Shown: positions 1 through 8,239, counted from the first letter of the stretch. The stretch is DNA of 45,149 nucleotides from Dongia_B soli (GCF_034044715.1 NZ_JAXCLW010000015.1:1-45149), one strand, 5' to 3'. The notes: generated by a model not told the origin, from the sequence alone. Translations and numbers: made by a program.

Positions 1-2
1 AT

Positions 3-77
3 GAAGGCCTGCGCTTCGCGATCCGCGAAGGCGGCCGCACGGTCGGCGCCGGCGTCGTCGCCGCCATCATCGAGTAA
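3..77 (+). CDS. tuf: Elongation factor Tu, C-terminal end (partial)
   Basis: The window opens inside this gene. The last 24 codons read in the frame ending at the TAA at 75-77 and give the typical EF-Tu C-terminus: the segment LRFAIREGGRTVGAG, then VVAAIIE and stop. EF-Tu delivers aminoacyl-tRNA to the ribosome as a GTPase. This stretch is the end of beta-barrel domain 3. Its place directly upstream of rpsJ is the usual str-to-S10 junction. Most relatives end in AKIIE, so AAIIE is a small variation. No terminator is seen before rpsJ, so read-through into the S10 genes is likely. Confidence 0.93.
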   Translation, partial: EGLRFAIREGGRTVGAGVVAAIIE

Positions 78-149
78 AGAACAAAGGTATATGGCTTGCT
101 GGCGCCGGGGCATTCGGCGCCCGGTGCCGGCAAACTGAAGGACAATAAG

Positions 150-464
150 ATGGATAGTCAAAATATCCGTATCCGCCTGAAGGCGTTTGATCATCGCGTG
201 CTTGATCAGTCGACGGGCGAGATCGTGAGCACGGCGAAGCGGACTGGTGCGCAGGTGCGCGGCCCGATCCCCCTGCCGACGCGTTTGGAAAAGTTCACGG
301 TGAACCGTTCGCCGCACATCGACAAGAAGAGCCGCGAGCAGTTCGAAATTCGTACCCATAAGCGTCTGCTGGACATCGTCGATCCGACGCCGCAGACCGT
401 GGACGCGCTGATGAAGCTTGATCTCGCCGCCGGTGTCGACGTCGAGATCAAGTTGAAGAATTGA
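150..464 (+). CDS. rpsJ: 30S ribosomal protein S10
   Basis: S10 (104 aa) sits in the head of the 30S subunit and, as NusE, pairs with NusB in transcription antitermination. The start ATG at 150 is preceded by a GAAGGA ribosome-binding site. An upstream in-frame ATG at 96 would add 18 residues foreign to the family and is rejected. Family signatures include the N-terminal IRIRLKAFDH stretch and, in the middle, the segment GPIPLPTR. It is the first gene of the S10 block, 72 bases after tuf, with no clear promoter in the gap. The stop lies just before the rplC start. Confidence 0.97.
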   Translation: MDSQNIRIRLKAFDHRVLDQSTGEIVSTAKRTGAQVRGPIPLPTRLEKFTVNRSPHIDKKSREQFEIRTHKRLLDIVDPTPQTVDALMKLDLAAGVDVEIKLKN

Positions 465-475
465 GGAGCGGGACG

Positions 476-1168
476 ATGCGTACGGGTCTGATCGCCCAGA
501 AGCTGGGTATGAGCCGCATCTTCGCCGACGACGGCGCCCATGTGCCGGTGACGGTGCTGAAGGTCGATAACTGCCAGGTCGTCGAAGTGCGCACCGAAGA
601 GAAGCATGGCTACAATGCCGTGCAGCTCGGTGTCGGTAAGGCGAAGGTGAAGAACGTCTCGAAAGCTGAGCGCGGCCGTTTCGCCCAGGCGAAGGTCGAG
701 CCGAAGAAGAAATTGGTCGAGTTCCGCGTCGCCAAGGACGCCCTGCTGGATGTCGGCGCCGAATTGTCGGTGACGCATTTCCTGCCGGGGCAGTTCGTCG
801 ATGTGACCGCCAACACCGTCGGCAAGGGCTTTGCCGGTGCGATGAAGCGTTGGAATTTCGGTGGTCTGCGTGCGTCGCACGGTGTCTCCGTGTCGCATCG
901 TAGCCATGGTTCGACCGGTAACCGCCAGGATCCGGGTCGTACGTTCCCGGGCAAGAAGATGGCGGGTCATCTGGGTGACGAACGCGTCACGACCCAGAAC
1001 CTGAAGATCGTCGCCACCGACGAAGCCCAGGGTCTGATCATGGTGCAGGGTTCGGTGCCCGGTCACGAAGGTTCCTTCGTGCTGGTGCGCGATGCTGTGA
1101 AGCGCGCGCGGCCGAAGGATGCGCCTTATCCGGCAGCCCTCAAGGGCAAGTCGGAAGCGGCGGCGTAA
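476..1168 (+). CDS. rplC: 50S ribosomal protein L3
   Basis: L3 (230 aa) is an early-assembly protein whose long loop reaches the peptidyl transferase centre. The ATG at 476 follows a strong GAGGAGCGGG site. The in-frame ATG at 461 lies inside rpsJ and is not used. The loop is present as SHRSHGSTGNRQDPG. Its Gln (about residue 151) is the residue that the methyltransferase PrmB modifies in known L3 proteins. The C-terminal region is slightly extended and Ala/Lys-rich, as in other alphaproteobacteria. The next gene, rplD, begins 15 bases downstream. Confidence 0.97.
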   Translation: MRTGLIAQKLGMSRIFADDGAHVPVTVLKVDNCQVVEVRTEEKHGYNAVQLGVGKAKVKNVSKAERGRFAQAKVEPKKKLVEFRVAKDALLDVGAELSVTHFLPGQFVDVTANTVGKGFAGAMKRWNFGGLRASHGVSVSHRSHGSTGNRQDPGRTFPGKKMAGHLGDERVTTQNLKIVATDEAQGLIMVQGSVPGHEGSFVLVRDAVKRARPKDAPYPAALKGKSEAAA

Positions 1169-1183
1169 GAAGGACGATCGGTC

Positions 1184-1813
1184 ATGAAACTCAAGATTAC
1201 CGATATCGATAACAAGGCTGCCGGCGAGGTCGAAATCGACGATGCCGTTTATGCCGATATCTTCGGTCGCGAAGTCCGCAAGGACATCTTGGCGCGTGCC
1301 GTGAACTGGCAGCTGGCGAAGCGCCGTGCCGGTACGCACAAGACCAAGGAAATTGGCGACGTGCAAGGCACGACGAAGAAGCCGTACAACCAAAAGGGCA
1401 CGGGTAATGCTCGCCAGGGTTCGCTGCGTTCGCCGCAGTTCCGTGGCGGTGCGACCATTTTCGGTCCGGTTCCGCGCAGCCATGCGCATGACTTGCCGAA
1501 GAAGGTCCGCAAGCTGGCCCTGAAGACGGCGCTGTCGGCCAAGCAGGCTGAAGGCAAGCTGGTGATCTGGTCGGGGGCGGACGCCACCGGCAGGACCAAG
1601 GATCTGTCGGCCAAGCTCGACAAGCTCGGCTGGAAGTCGGTCCTTGTCATCGACGGCGCTGAGGTGAACGAAAAGTTCGCACTGGCCGCCCGCAATATTC
1701 CGGGCGTCGATGTGCTGCCGCAGCAGGGCGCCAATGTGTACGACATCCTCCGTCGCGATACCTTGGTTCTGACCAAGGGCGCGGTGGAGTCTCTGGTGGA
1801 GCGTTTGAAATGA
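1184..1813 (+). CDS. rplD: 50S ribosomal protein L4
   Basis: L4 (209 aa) binds 23S rRNA and lines the nascent-peptide exit tunnel. In E. coli it also represses its own operon. The central tunnel loop is visible as the basic, Gly-rich part around GTGNARQGSLRSPQFRGG. The start ATG at 1184 is 15 bases after rplC. The stop codon overlaps the start of rplW as ATGA (1810-1813), which implies translational coupling. No leader resembling the E. coli L4 regulatory target can be checked, because the S10 promoter region appears to lie upstream of tuf. Confidence 0.97.
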   Translation: MKLKITDIDNKAAGEVEIDDAVYADIFGREVRKDILARAVNWQLAKRRAGTHKTKEIGDVQGTTKKPYNQKGTGNARQGSLRSPQFRGGATIFGPVPRSHAHDLPKKVRKLALKTALSAKQAEGKLVIWSGADATGRTKDLSAKLDKLGWKSVLVIDGAEVNEKFALAARNIPGVDVLPQQGANVYDILRRDTLVLTKGAVESLVERLK

Positions 1814-2142
1814 GCCGCGCACGTCCGATGGGAAAGCCGGTGGTGAAGCTGAGCGAGAGCGCCATGTTCGAGCTTATTCGCCGTCCGGTCGTGACCGAAA
1901 AGAGCACGCTGGGCTCGCAGCATAACCAAGTGACCTTCCGGGTGCCGCTGGATGCCAGCAAGCCGGAGATCAAGGCTGCGGTCGAAGGTGTCTTCAAGGT
2001 CAAGGTGACGGCCGTCAACACCCTGCGCGTCGAAGGCAAGACCAAGGTCTTCCGCGGCAACAAGGGCAAGCGCGCCGATTATAAGAAGGCGGTGGTGACG
2101 TTGGCCGAAGGCAACACCATCGACGTCACGACGGGAGTCTAA
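1810..2142 (+). CDS. rplW: 50S ribosomal protein L23
   Basis: L23 (110 aa) sits at the exit of the peptide tunnel, where trigger factor and SRP dock. The family motif IRRPVVTEKS starts at about residue 23. The start ATG at 1810 overlaps the rplD stop, and a GGTGGAG site lies just upstream inside rplD. An internal ATG at 1828 would shorten the N-terminus by six residues and cannot be excluded. It is followed after three bases by rplB, so the two are probably translated together. Confidence 0.95.
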   Translation: MSRARPMGKPVVKLSESAMFELIRRPVVTEKSTLGSQHNQVTFRVPLDASKPEIKAAVEGVFKVKVTAVNTLRVEGKTKVFRGNKGKRADYKKAVVTLAEGNTIDVTTGV

Positions 2143-2145
2143 GCG

Positions 2146-2967
2146 ATGGCGTTGAAAACCTATAAGCCGACATCTGCAGGCGTTCGCCATCTGGTGACCG
2201 TGGATCGTTCGGAACTGCACAAGGGCAAGCCCGTCAAGGCGCTGACCGAAGGCAAGAGCAAGAGCGGTGGCCGCAACAATTACGGCCGTCTGGTTTCGTT
2301 CCGGAAGGGCGGCGGTCACAAGCAGCGCTACCGTCTGGTCGATTTCAAGCGCGGCAAGTTCGACATGCCGGCGACCGTCGAGCGGTTGGAATACGATCCG
2401 AACCGTACGGCGTTCATCGCCCTGATCAAATATCAGGACGGCGAGCTGGCTTATATCCTGGCGCCGCAGCGCCTGAAGGCCGGCGACGTGGTCGTCTCGG
2501 GCGAGCGCGTCGACGTGAAGCCGGGCAATGCCATGCCGCTGAAGAACATTCCGGTCGGCACCATCGTCCACAATGTCGAGCTGAAGGCCGGCAAGGGCGG
2601 CCAGATGGCCCGTGCCGCCGGCGCCTTCGTTCAGCTGGTCGGCCGCGACCAGGGCAATGCCCTGCTGCGCCTGTCTTCCGGCGAAGTTCGCATGGTGAAG
2701 ACGGAATGCATGGCCACCATCGGTGCGGTCAGCAATCCGGACAACCAGAACACCGTGATCGGCAAGGCCGGCCGCGCGCGCTGGCTGGGCCGCCGCCCGA
2801 CCGTCCGTGGTATCGCCATGAACCCGGTCGACCACCCGCATGGCGGTCGTACCAACGGTGGTCGCGCCTGGGTTACCCCCTGGGGCAAGCCCACCAAGGG
2901 TAAGAAGACTCGTCATAACAAGAAGACGGACGGCCAGATTATTCGCCGCCGTCAGGCTAGCAAGTAA
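2146..2967 (+). CDS. rplB: 50S ribosomal protein L2
   Basis: L2 (273 aa, close to the usual 273-278) is a core 50S protein needed for subunit association and peptidyl transfer. The C-terminal motif NPVDHPHGG is intact and includes the conserved histidine associated with activity. The N-terminal region carries the expected GGRNNYGR stretch. The start ATG at 2146 comes three bases after the rplW stop, so coupling to rplW is likely. The C-terminus is the usual Lys/Arg-rich tail. Confidence 0.98.
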   Translation: MALKTYKPTSAGVRHLVTVDRSELHKGKPVKALTEGKSKSGGRNNYGRLVSFRKGGGHKQRYRLVDFKRGKFDMPATVERLEYDPNRTAFIALIKYQDGELAYILAPQRLKAGDVVVSGERVDVKPGNAMPLKNIPVGTIVHNVELKAGKGGQMARAAGAFVQLVGRDQGNALLRLSSGEVRMVKTECMATIGAVSNPDNQNTVIGKAGRARWLGRRPTVRGIAMNPVDHPHGGRTNGGRAWVTPWGKPTKGKKTRHNKKTDGQIIRRRQASK

Positions 2968-2981
2968 GGAGGGCGACGAAA

Positions 2982-3260
2982 GTGGCTCGCTCTGTTTGGA
3001 AAGGTCCGTTTGTCGACGGCTATCTGCTGAAGAAGTCGGAAGCTACTCGCGCTTCGGGCCGTAACGAAGTGATCAAGACCTGGTCGCGGCGCTCGACAAT
3101 TCTGCCGCAATTCGTGGGTCTGACGTTCGGCGTCTATAACGGCCAGAAGTTCCTGCCGGTTCTCGTCACCGAGAACATGATCGGCCACAAGTTCGGCGAA
3201 TTCTCGCCGACCCGGAACTTCCCCGGCCATGCCGCCGACAAGAAGGCGAAGAGGGCCTAA
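2982..3260 (+). CDS. rpsS: 30S ribosomal protein S19
   Basis: S19 (92 aa) is in the 30S head and contacts S13 and the A-site tRNA region. The GTG start at 2982 is supported by the AGGAGGG site at 2967-2973, and it gives the family N-terminus, which continues ARSVWKGPFVDGYLLKK. The segment HKFGEFSPTR is the diagnostic S19 motif. It lies between rplB and rplV as in nearly all bacteria. Confidence 0.97.
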   Translation: MARSVWKGPFVDGYLLKKSEATRASGRNEVIKTWSRRSTILPQFVGLTFGVYNGQKFLPVLVTENMIGHKFGEFSPTRNFPGHAADKKAKRA

Positions 3261-3264
3261 GACG

Positions 3265-3645
3265 ATGAGCAAGGCAAAGACGCCGCGCGCGCAGAAGGAC
3301 AATGAAGCGAAGGCAGCTGCCTCCGTTATTCAGGCCAGCCCGCGCAAAGTTAACCTGGTGGCGCAGATGATCCGCGGCCTTGGAGCTCAGCCGGCAGTTG
3401 CCGCGCTGACCTTCTCGAAGCGCCGTGTCGCCAACGACGTGAAGAAGGTTCTGCAGGCGGCGATCGCCAATGCCGAGAACAATCATTCGCTCGATGTCGA
3501 TCGTCTGTATGTCGCCGAGGCTCATGTCGGCCGCAGCTTCAAGCTGAAGCGCTTCCATGCACGTGCGCGTGGCCGCGGCGTGCGGGTGGTGAAGACCTGG
3601 AGCAATCTGACTGTGATCGTGCGTGAGCGCGAGGAGAAGGCGTAA
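3265..3645 (+). CDS. rplV: 50S ribosomal protein L22
   Basis: L22 (126 aa) has a globular part on the ribosome surface and a long hairpin lining the exit tunnel. The start at 3265 (ATGAGCAAGGC) gives an alphaproteobacterial N-terminus with a Lys/Ala-rich lead. The in-frame ATG at 3229 lies within rpsS and is ignored. The segment ASPRKVNLVAQMIRG and the C-terminal hairpin HARARGRGVRV are typical. The stop TAA shares a base with the rpsC start (TAATG). Confidence 0.96.
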   Translation: MSKAKTPRAQKDNEAKAAASVIQASPRKVNLVAQMIRGLGAQPAVAALTFSKRRVANDVKKVLQAAIANAENNHSLDVDRLYVAEAHVGRSFKLKRFHARARGRGVRVVKTWSNLTVIVREREEKA

Positions 3646-4322
3646 TGGGACAGAAAGTCAACCCGATCGGCCTGCGCGTCGGCATCAATCGGACCTGGGA
3701 CTCGCGGTGGTTCGCGGGCAAGGATTACGCCGATCTGCTGCACGAAGATCTGCGCCTGAAGAAGTATCTGACGGAGCGTCTGGCTCAGGCCGGTGTCGCG
3801 CGCGTCATCATCGAGCGCCCGGCGAAAAAGGCCCGCATCACCATTCACACCGCCCGTCCCGGCGTCGTGATCGGTAAGAAGGGTGCCGACATCGAGAAGC
3901 TGCGCAGCGATCTCAGCAAGATGACCGGTTCCGAAGTCAGCCTGAACATCATCGAAATCCGCAAGCCGGAAATCGATGCCAAGCTGATCGCCGACAATAT
4001 CGCTCAGCAGCTGGAACGCCGCGTTGCCTTCCGCCGCGCCATGAAGCGCGCGGTGCAGTCGGCGATGCGCTTGGGTGCCCTTGGCATCCGGATCAACTGC
4101 TCCGGCCGTCTTGGCGGCGCTGAAATCGCCCGTATGGAATGGTACCGCGAAGGTCGTGTGCCGCTGCATACCCTGCGTGCCGAGATCGATTACGGCGAAG
4201 GCACGGCGAAGACCACCTATGGCACCTGCGGTGTCAAGGTTTGGGTCTTCAAGGGTGAGATCATGGCGCATGACCCGATGGCCATGGATAAGCGGGCGAC
4301 GGAGCATCAGACGGCGCGCTAA
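3645..4322 (+). CDS. rpsC: 30S ribosomal protein S3
   Basis: S3 (225 aa) forms part of the mRNA entry channel and helps unwind mRNA. The N-terminus MGQKVNPIGLRVGINR is diagnostic. A type II KH domain is seen around GVVIGKKGADIEKLR, with the GxxG loop as GKKG. The conserved C-terminal domain includes the GRLGGAEIAR segment. The start overlaps the rplV stop by one base (TAATG at 3643-3647), so the two are coupled. Confidence 0.97.
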   Translation: MGQKVNPIGLRVGINRTWDSRWFAGKDYADLLHEDLRLKKYLTERLAQAGVARVIIERPAKKARITIHTARPGVVIGKKGADIEKLRSDLSKMTGSEVSLNIIEIRKPEIDAKLIADNIAQQLERRVAFRRAMKRAVQSAMRLGALGIRINCSGRLGGAEIARMEWYREGRVPLHTLRAEIDYGEGTAKTTYGTCGVKVWVFKGEIMAHDPMAMDKRATEHQTAR

Positions 4323-4354
4323 GCCCGTCTGACCAGGAATAAGGAAGACATAAG

Positions 4355-4771
4355 ATGCTCTCTCCGAAGCGAACGAAATATCGCAAGGCTCACAAGGGCC
4401 GCATTCACGGCAACGCCAAGGGCGGCACCACGCTCGCCTTCGGCGCCTTCGGCCTGAAGGCCGTCGAGCCGGAACGGATCACGGCACGCCAGATCGAAGC
4501 GGCGCGTCGTGCGATCACCCGCCACATGAAGCGTGTCGGCAAGGTGTGGATCCGCGTTTTCCCGGACGTTCCGGTCAGCCGCAAGCCGGCCGAAGTCCGC
4601 ATGGGCTCCGGCAAGGGCTCGCCGGAATACTGGGTTTGCCGCGTTCATCCCGGCCGCATCCTGTTTGAGCTGGATGGCGTGTCCAAGGAGCTCGCGCAGG
4701 AAGCCTTTACACTGGCGGCCGCAAAGCTGCCGGTGAAGACCCGCATCATCTCCCGCCTCGGCGACGAGTAA
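4355..4771 (+). CDS. rplP: 50S ribosomal protein L16
   Basis: L16 (138 aa) organises the A-site tRNA region of the 50S subunit. The N-terminus MLSPKRTKYRKAHKGR and the later motif RMGSGKGSPEYWV are diagnostic. The Arg in the latter region is the usual target of the hydroxylase RoxA/YcfD where that enzyme exists. The ATG at 4355 follows an AAGGAAG site. It is 32 bases after rpsC and 20 bases before rpmC. Confidence 0.97.
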   Translation: MLSPKRTKYRKAHKGRIHGNAKGGTTLAFGAFGLKAVEPERITARQIEAARRAITRHMKRVGKVWIRVFPDVPVSRKPAEVRMGSGKGSPEYWVCRVHPGRILFELDGVSKELAQEAFTLAAAKLPVKTRIISRLGDE

Positions 4772-4791
4772 GCGGTAGAAGGAACCGGATT

Positions 4792-4989
4792 ATGAAAGCA
4801 GAAGATTTGCGCACCAAGACGCCGGATCAGCTCAAGGCTGATCTCGTCAGCCTGAAGAAGGAAGCGTTCAACCTGCGATTCCAGCAGGCGAACGGTCAGT
4901 TGGAGAACACGGCGCGGGTGCGGACAGTCCGCCGCGATATCGCCCGGGTTCAGACCTTCCTGAACCAGAAGGCTTCCGCTCAGGGCTGA
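4792..4989 (+). CDS. rpmC: 50S ribosomal protein L29
   Basis: L29 (65 aa) is a small two-helix protein beside L23 at the tunnel exit. The sequence has the family features: a Leu/Lys-rich first helix, the segment EAFNLRFQQANGQLEN, and the C-terminal RTVRRDIARVQTFL helix. The ATG at 4792 follows AGAAGGAA. Length and position between rplP and rpsQ are standard. Confidence 0.95.
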   Translation: MKAEDLRTKTPDQLKADLVSLKKEAFNLRFQQANGQLENTARVRTVRRDIARVQTFLNQKASAQG

Positions 4990-5021
4990 TGGCCCCGGGG
5001 CGAGGGATTAGGAGAGAAGGT

Positions 5022-5273
5022 ATGCCAAGGCGAGTTTTGCAAGGCACCGTGGTGAGCGACAAGAACGACAAGACCGTCATTGTGTCGGTCGAGCGTCGCG
5101 TCATGCACCCGGTCTATAAGAAGTTCATCCGCCGCTCGAAGCGTTATGCGGCGCATGACGAGGGTAATGCGCACAAGATCGGTGACGTGGTGTTCATCCG
5201 CGAATGCCGGCCTATTTCGAAGTCCAAGCGTTGGGAAGTGGTGGATGAGTCCGCTGCTGCCGGCGCGAATTAA
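5022..5273 (+). CDS. rpsQ: 30S ribosomal protein S17
   Basis: S17 (83 aa) is an OB-fold primary 16S rRNA-binding protein. The ATG at 5022 is set by a strong AGGAGAGAAGG site and gives the usual N-terminus MPRRVLQGTVVS. An upstream in-frame ATG at 4989 overlaps the rpmC stop, would add 11 residues and has no supporting site. The motif SKSKRWEVV near the C-terminus is typical. rplN follows after 18 bases. Confidence 0.96.
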   Translation: MPRRVLQGTVVSDKNDKTVIVSVERRVMHPVYKKFIRRSKRYAAHDEGNAHKIGDVVFIRECRPISKSKRWEVVDESAAAGAN

Positions 5274-5291
5274 GAAAGAAGGAATCCAACC

Positions 5292-5660
5292 ATGATCCAG
5301 ATGCAGACGAACCTGGATGTGGCCGATAATTCCGGCGCACGCAGGGTGCAGTGCATCAAGGTGCTGGGCGGTTCGAAGCGCCGTTTTGCGACCGTTGGCG
5401 ACGTTATCGTCGTCTCGATCAAAGAGGCGATCCCGCGCGGCAAAGTGAAAAAGGGCGACGTGCATCAAGCCGTCATCGTGCGCACGGCGAAGGAAATCCG
5501 CCGCGCCGATGGCAGCGCGATCCGCTTCGACCGGAATGCGGCCGTCCTGATCAACAAGCAGGGCGAGCCGATCGGCACCCGTATCTTCGGCCCGGTGACC
5601 CGCGAGCTCCGTGCCAAGAAGTTCATGAAGATCATCTCGCTGGCTCCCGAAGTGCTTTAA
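5292..5660 (+). CDS. rplN: 50S ribosomal protein L14
   Basis: L14 (122 aa) is at the subunit interface and contacts 16S rRNA helix 14. It is also the anti-association factor (RsfS) docking site. The sequence is highly conserved: the N-terminus MIQMQTNLDVADNSGARR, then VKKGDVHQAVIVRT and the C-terminal FMKIISLAPEVL. It is the first gene of the classical spc block. The gap to rpsQ is only 18 bases, so no separate promoter is apparent. Confidence 0.98.
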   Translation: MIQMQTNLDVADNSGARRVQCIKVLGGSKRRFATVGDVIVVSIKEAIPRGKVKKGDVHQAVIVRTAKEIRRADGSAIRFDRNAAVLINKQGEPIGTRIFGPVTRELRAKKFMKIISLAPEVL

Positions 5661-5696
5661 GCATCGGGGTAGAGAGCGAAAGGTTCAGGTGCTGAG

Positions 5697-6014
5697 ATGG
5701 CAACGAAGCTGAAAGTTAAGAAGGGCGACAAGGTGGTTGTGATCACCGGTCGCGACAAGGGTAAGACGGGTGAAATCCTGAAGGTGCTGCGCGAAGAGAA
5801 CCGCGTGCTCGTGCAGGGCGTGAATGTCGTGAAGCGGCATCAGCGCCAGGCGATGGGCGTCGAGGGCGGCATCATCGAAAAGGAAGCGCCGATTCACGTT
5901 TCCAACGTGGCCCATATCGACCCGAAGACGCAGAAGCCGACCCGCGTCGGTTTCAAGATGGAGGGCGACAAGAAGGTCCGTATTGCTCGCCGCTCCGGCG
6001 AAAGCATTGAGTGA
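5697..6014 (+). CDS. rplX: 50S ribosomal protein L24
   Basis: L24 (105 aa) initiates 50S assembly. The KOW motif is clear near the N-terminus as KKGDKVVVITGRDKGKTG, and the segment VNVVKRHQR follows. The ATG at 5697 comes 36 bases after rplN. The stop TGA at 6012-6014 precedes the rplE start by 11 bases. The C-terminal region, KPTRVGFKMEGDKKVRIA, matches the family. Confidence 0.96.
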   Translation: MATKLKVKKGDKVVVITGRDKGKTGEILKVLREENRVLVQGVNVVKRHQRQAMGVEGGIIEKEAPIHVSNVAHIDPKTQKPTRVGFKMEGDKKVRIARRSGESIE

Positions 6015-6025
6015 GGGAGCGCGTC

Positions 6026-6568
6026 ATGGCAACCCGTATGCAAGAACACTACGCCAAGGTCGTGCGCCCGGCGTTGATGCAGGAATTCCAGTACAAGAAT
6101 GACCTGCAGGTGCCGCGGATCGAGAAGATCGTGATCAACATGGGTGTCGGCGAAGCGACTGCTGATTCCAAGAAGATCAACCAGGCCGTTGAAGAACTGA
6201 CCGCGATCGCCGGCCAGAAGCCGGTGGTGACGAAGGCCCGCAAGTCGATTGCGACCTTCAAGCTGCGCGAAGGTATGAATATCGGCTGCAAGGTCACGTT
6301 GCGTCGCGACCGGATGTACGAATTTCTCGATCGCCTGATCACCATTGCGCTGCCGCGCGTCCGCGACTTCCGCGGCGTCAAGGGCAACAGCTTTGATGGC
6401 CGTGGCAATTACTGCCTGGGCCTGAAGGAACAGTTGGTGTTCCCGGAAATCGATTACGACAAGGTCGACAAGGTTCGTGGCATGGACATCGTCATCGTGA
6501 CCTCGGCCAAGACCGATGCTGAAGCCAAGGCGCTGCTGAAGGGCTTTCAGATGCCCTTCACGAATTGA
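6026..6568 (+). CDS. rplE: 50S ribosomal protein L5
   Basis: L5 (180 aa) binds 5S rRNA and contacts P-site tRNA. The ATG at 6026 follows a GAGGGAG site that overlaps the rplX stop. The in-frame GTG at 6011 lies at the rplX stop and would add five foreign residues. Diagnostic segments are PRIEKIVINMGVGEA, the GQKPVVTKARKSIATFKLR region and the C-terminal segment MDIVIVTSAKTDAEAKALL. Confidence 0.97.
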   Translation: MATRMQEHYAKVVRPALMQEFQYKNDLQVPRIEKIVINMGVGEATADSKKINQAVEELTAIAGQKPVVTKARKSIATFKLREGMNIGCKVTLRRDRMYEFLDRLITIALPRVRDFRGVKGNSFDGRGNYCLGLKEQLVFPEIDYDKVDKVRGMDIVIVTSAKTDAEAKALLKGFQMPFTN

Positions 6569-6590
6569 GCCGCGGGCTGGAGGAGATAAC

Positions 6591-6896
6591 ATGGCTAAGA
6601 CAAGTGCCATTCAGAACAACAAGAAGCGCGAGCGCATGGTGAAGCAGTATGCCGCCCGGCGTGCCCGCTTGAAGGCGATTGCCGATAACGAGGCATTGCC
6701 GATGGAAGAACGTTTCGCCGCCCGCCTGAAGCTGGCGGAATTGCCGCGCAATTCCTCGAAAGTGCGGATCCGCAACCGTTGCGAATTGAGCGGCCGTCCG
6801 CGCGCCGTCTATCGCAAGTTCAAGCTGTCGCGTATCGCGCTGCGTGAACTGGCCTCGACCGGGCAGATCCCGGGCGTGGTCAAGTCGAGCTGGTAA
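6591..6896 (+). CDS. rpsN: 30S ribosomal protein S14, zinc-independent type
   Basis: S14 (101 aa) is in the 30S head. This is the long, zinc-independent form: the region that carries two CxxC pairs in zinc-binding S14 reads RNRCELSGRP and KLSRIALRE here, with only one cysteine. The ATG at 6591 follows a GGAGGAGA site. It lies between rplE and rpsH, the usual place. Confidence 0.96.
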   Translation: MAKTSAIQNNKKRERMVKQYAARRARLKAIADNEALPMEERFAARLKLAELPRNSSKVRIRNRCELSGRPRAVYRKFKLSRIALRELASTGQIPGVVKSSW

Positions 6897-6911
6897 GGAG
6901 GATATGAGATC

Positions 6912-7307
6912 ATGGCAATGAATGATCCCCTCGGCGATATGCTGACCCGCATCCGGAACGGCCAGAAGGCCCGGATGCAGTCGGTGCGCTCGCCGGCCTC
7001 CCGGCTGCGCGCCAACGTGCTCGAAGTTCTGAAGCGCGAAGGTTACATCCGTAACTACAGCGCCGAGAATGAGAAGCCGGGCGGTGAACTCGTGATCGAG
7101 TTGAAGTATCACGAAGGCGAGCCGGTAATCCGCGAGATCAAGCGCGTTTCGACCCCGGGTCGTCGCGTCTATTCGAAGATCGCCGATCTGCCGCGCTTCT
7201 ATAACGGCCTCGGCATCTCCATCCTCTCGACGCCGCGCGGCGTCATGTCGGACAGCGAAGCTCGCACCGCGAATGTCGGCGGCGAAGTGCTGTGCCGCGT
7301 GTTCTAA
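6912..7307 (+). CDS. rpsH: 30S ribosomal protein S8
   Basis: S8 (131 aa) is a primary 16S rRNA binder and, in E. coli, the translational repressor of the spc operon. The N-terminus MAMNDPLGDMLTRIRNG and the C-terminal block STPRGVMSDSEAR are diagnostic. The ATG at 6912 is chosen over a nearby out-of-frame ATG at 6904. AAGGAGG at 6895-6901 is the likely binding site. Confidence 0.97.
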   Translation: MAMNDPLGDMLTRIRNGQKARMQSVRSPASRLRANVLEVLKREGYIRNYSAENEKPGGELVIELKYHEGEPVIREIKRVSTPGRRVYSKIADLPRFYNGLGISILSTPRGVMSDSEARTANVGGEVLCRVF

Positions 7308-7319
7308 GGAGACTGACAG

Positions 7320-7853
7320 ATGTCTCGCGTTGGTAAGAACCCGGTTGCCATTCCGCAGGGCGTCACCGTTGAGGTGGCCGGTGGCGTTGCGACTGTGAAA
7401 GGCAAGCTCGGCACCATGAAGCTGCCGGTGAGCAGCCATGTGTCGGTCACCGTCGAAGACGGCAAGGTTTCGGTGAAGCCGCTGACCCAGAGCAAGGATG
7501 CGCGAATGATGTGGGGTACGACCCGCGCCAATCTGCGCAACCTGGTGACGGGTGTCAGCACCGGCTACACCAAGAACCTGGAAATCAACGGCGTCGGCTA
7601 CCGCGCTTCCGTGCAGGGCAAGAACCTGCAGCTCCAGCTCGGTTTCAGTCATGACGTGCTGTACCCGATCCCGGAAGGCATCACGATCAAGTGTGACAAG
7701 CCGACCTCGATCTCCATCACCGGTTTCGACCGGCAGCGCGTTGGTCAGGTGGCGGCGGAGATTCGCGGCTATAAGCGTCCCGAGCCCTATAAGGGCAAGG
7801 GTATCAAATACGATACCGAGACCATCCTGCGTAAAGAAGGCAAGAAGAAGTAA
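7320..7853 (+). CDS. rplF: 50S ribosomal protein L6
   Basis: L6 (177 aa) has two repeated domains and supports the elongation-factor binding site near the sarcin-ricin loop. The N-terminus MSRVGKNPVAIPQGV and the C-terminal RRPEPYKGKGI-like segment (KRPEPYKGKGIKY) are diagnostic. The start lies 12 bases after rpsH with an AAGGAG site overlapping the rpsH stop. Confidence 0.97.
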   Translation: MSRVGKNPVAIPQGVTVEVAGGVATVKGKLGTMKLPVSSHVSVTVEDGKVSVKPLTQSKDARMMWGTTRANLRNLVTGVSTGYTKNLEINGVGYRASVQGKNLQLQLGFSHDVLYPIPEGITIKCDKPTSISITGFDRQRVGQVAAEIRGYKRPEPYKGKGIKYDTETILRKEGKKK

Positions 7854-7862
7854 GGATCGGCC

Positions 7863-8225
7863 ATGTCGAAAGCGAAAGAACTCTTTACTCGGCGCCAGGC
7901 GCGTGTGCGCACGGCGATCCGGAAGAAGTCTGACGGTCGGCTCCGGCTGTCCGTCTATCGTTCCAGCCTGCACATCTATGCGCAGATCATCGACGACACG
8001 AAGGGGGAGACCCTGGCTGCCGCATCGACGATCGATAAGGATCTGAAGGCGAAACTCAAGACCGGTGCGACGGTCGATGCTGCCAAGGAAGTTGGTAAGC
8101 TGATCGCAGCTCGCGCCGCCGAAAAGGGCATCAAAGAAGTGGTGTTCGATCGCGGCGGTTACATCTATCACGGCCGCGTCAAGGCGCTGGCTGATGCGGC
8201 CCGCGAAGGCGGTCTGTCGTTCTAA
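7863..8225 (+). CDS. rplR: 50S ribosomal protein L18
   Basis: L18 (120 aa) anchors 5S rRNA together with L5. The motif RLSVYRSSLHIYAQIIDD and the C-terminal FDRGGYIYHGRVKALADAAR are typical. The ATG at 7863 follows AAGGATCGGCC, nine bases after rplF. The end is 14 bases before rpsE. Confidence 0.96.
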   Translation: MSKAKELFTRRQARVRTAIRKKSDGRLRLSVYRSSLHIYAQIIDDTKGETLAAASTIDKDLKAKLKTGATVDAAKEVGKLIAARAAEKGIKEVVFDRGGYIYHGRVKALADAAREGGLSF

Positions 8226-8239
8226 GCAAGGATTGCGAA

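Noticed and set aside
206..2916. Very long antisense open frames (538 and 555 codons) across rplC, rplD, rplW and rplB
   Set aside because: They lie opposite clear ribosomal protein genes and result from high GC3 with few antisense stops. Their translations have no family features and are Arg/His/Leu-rich.
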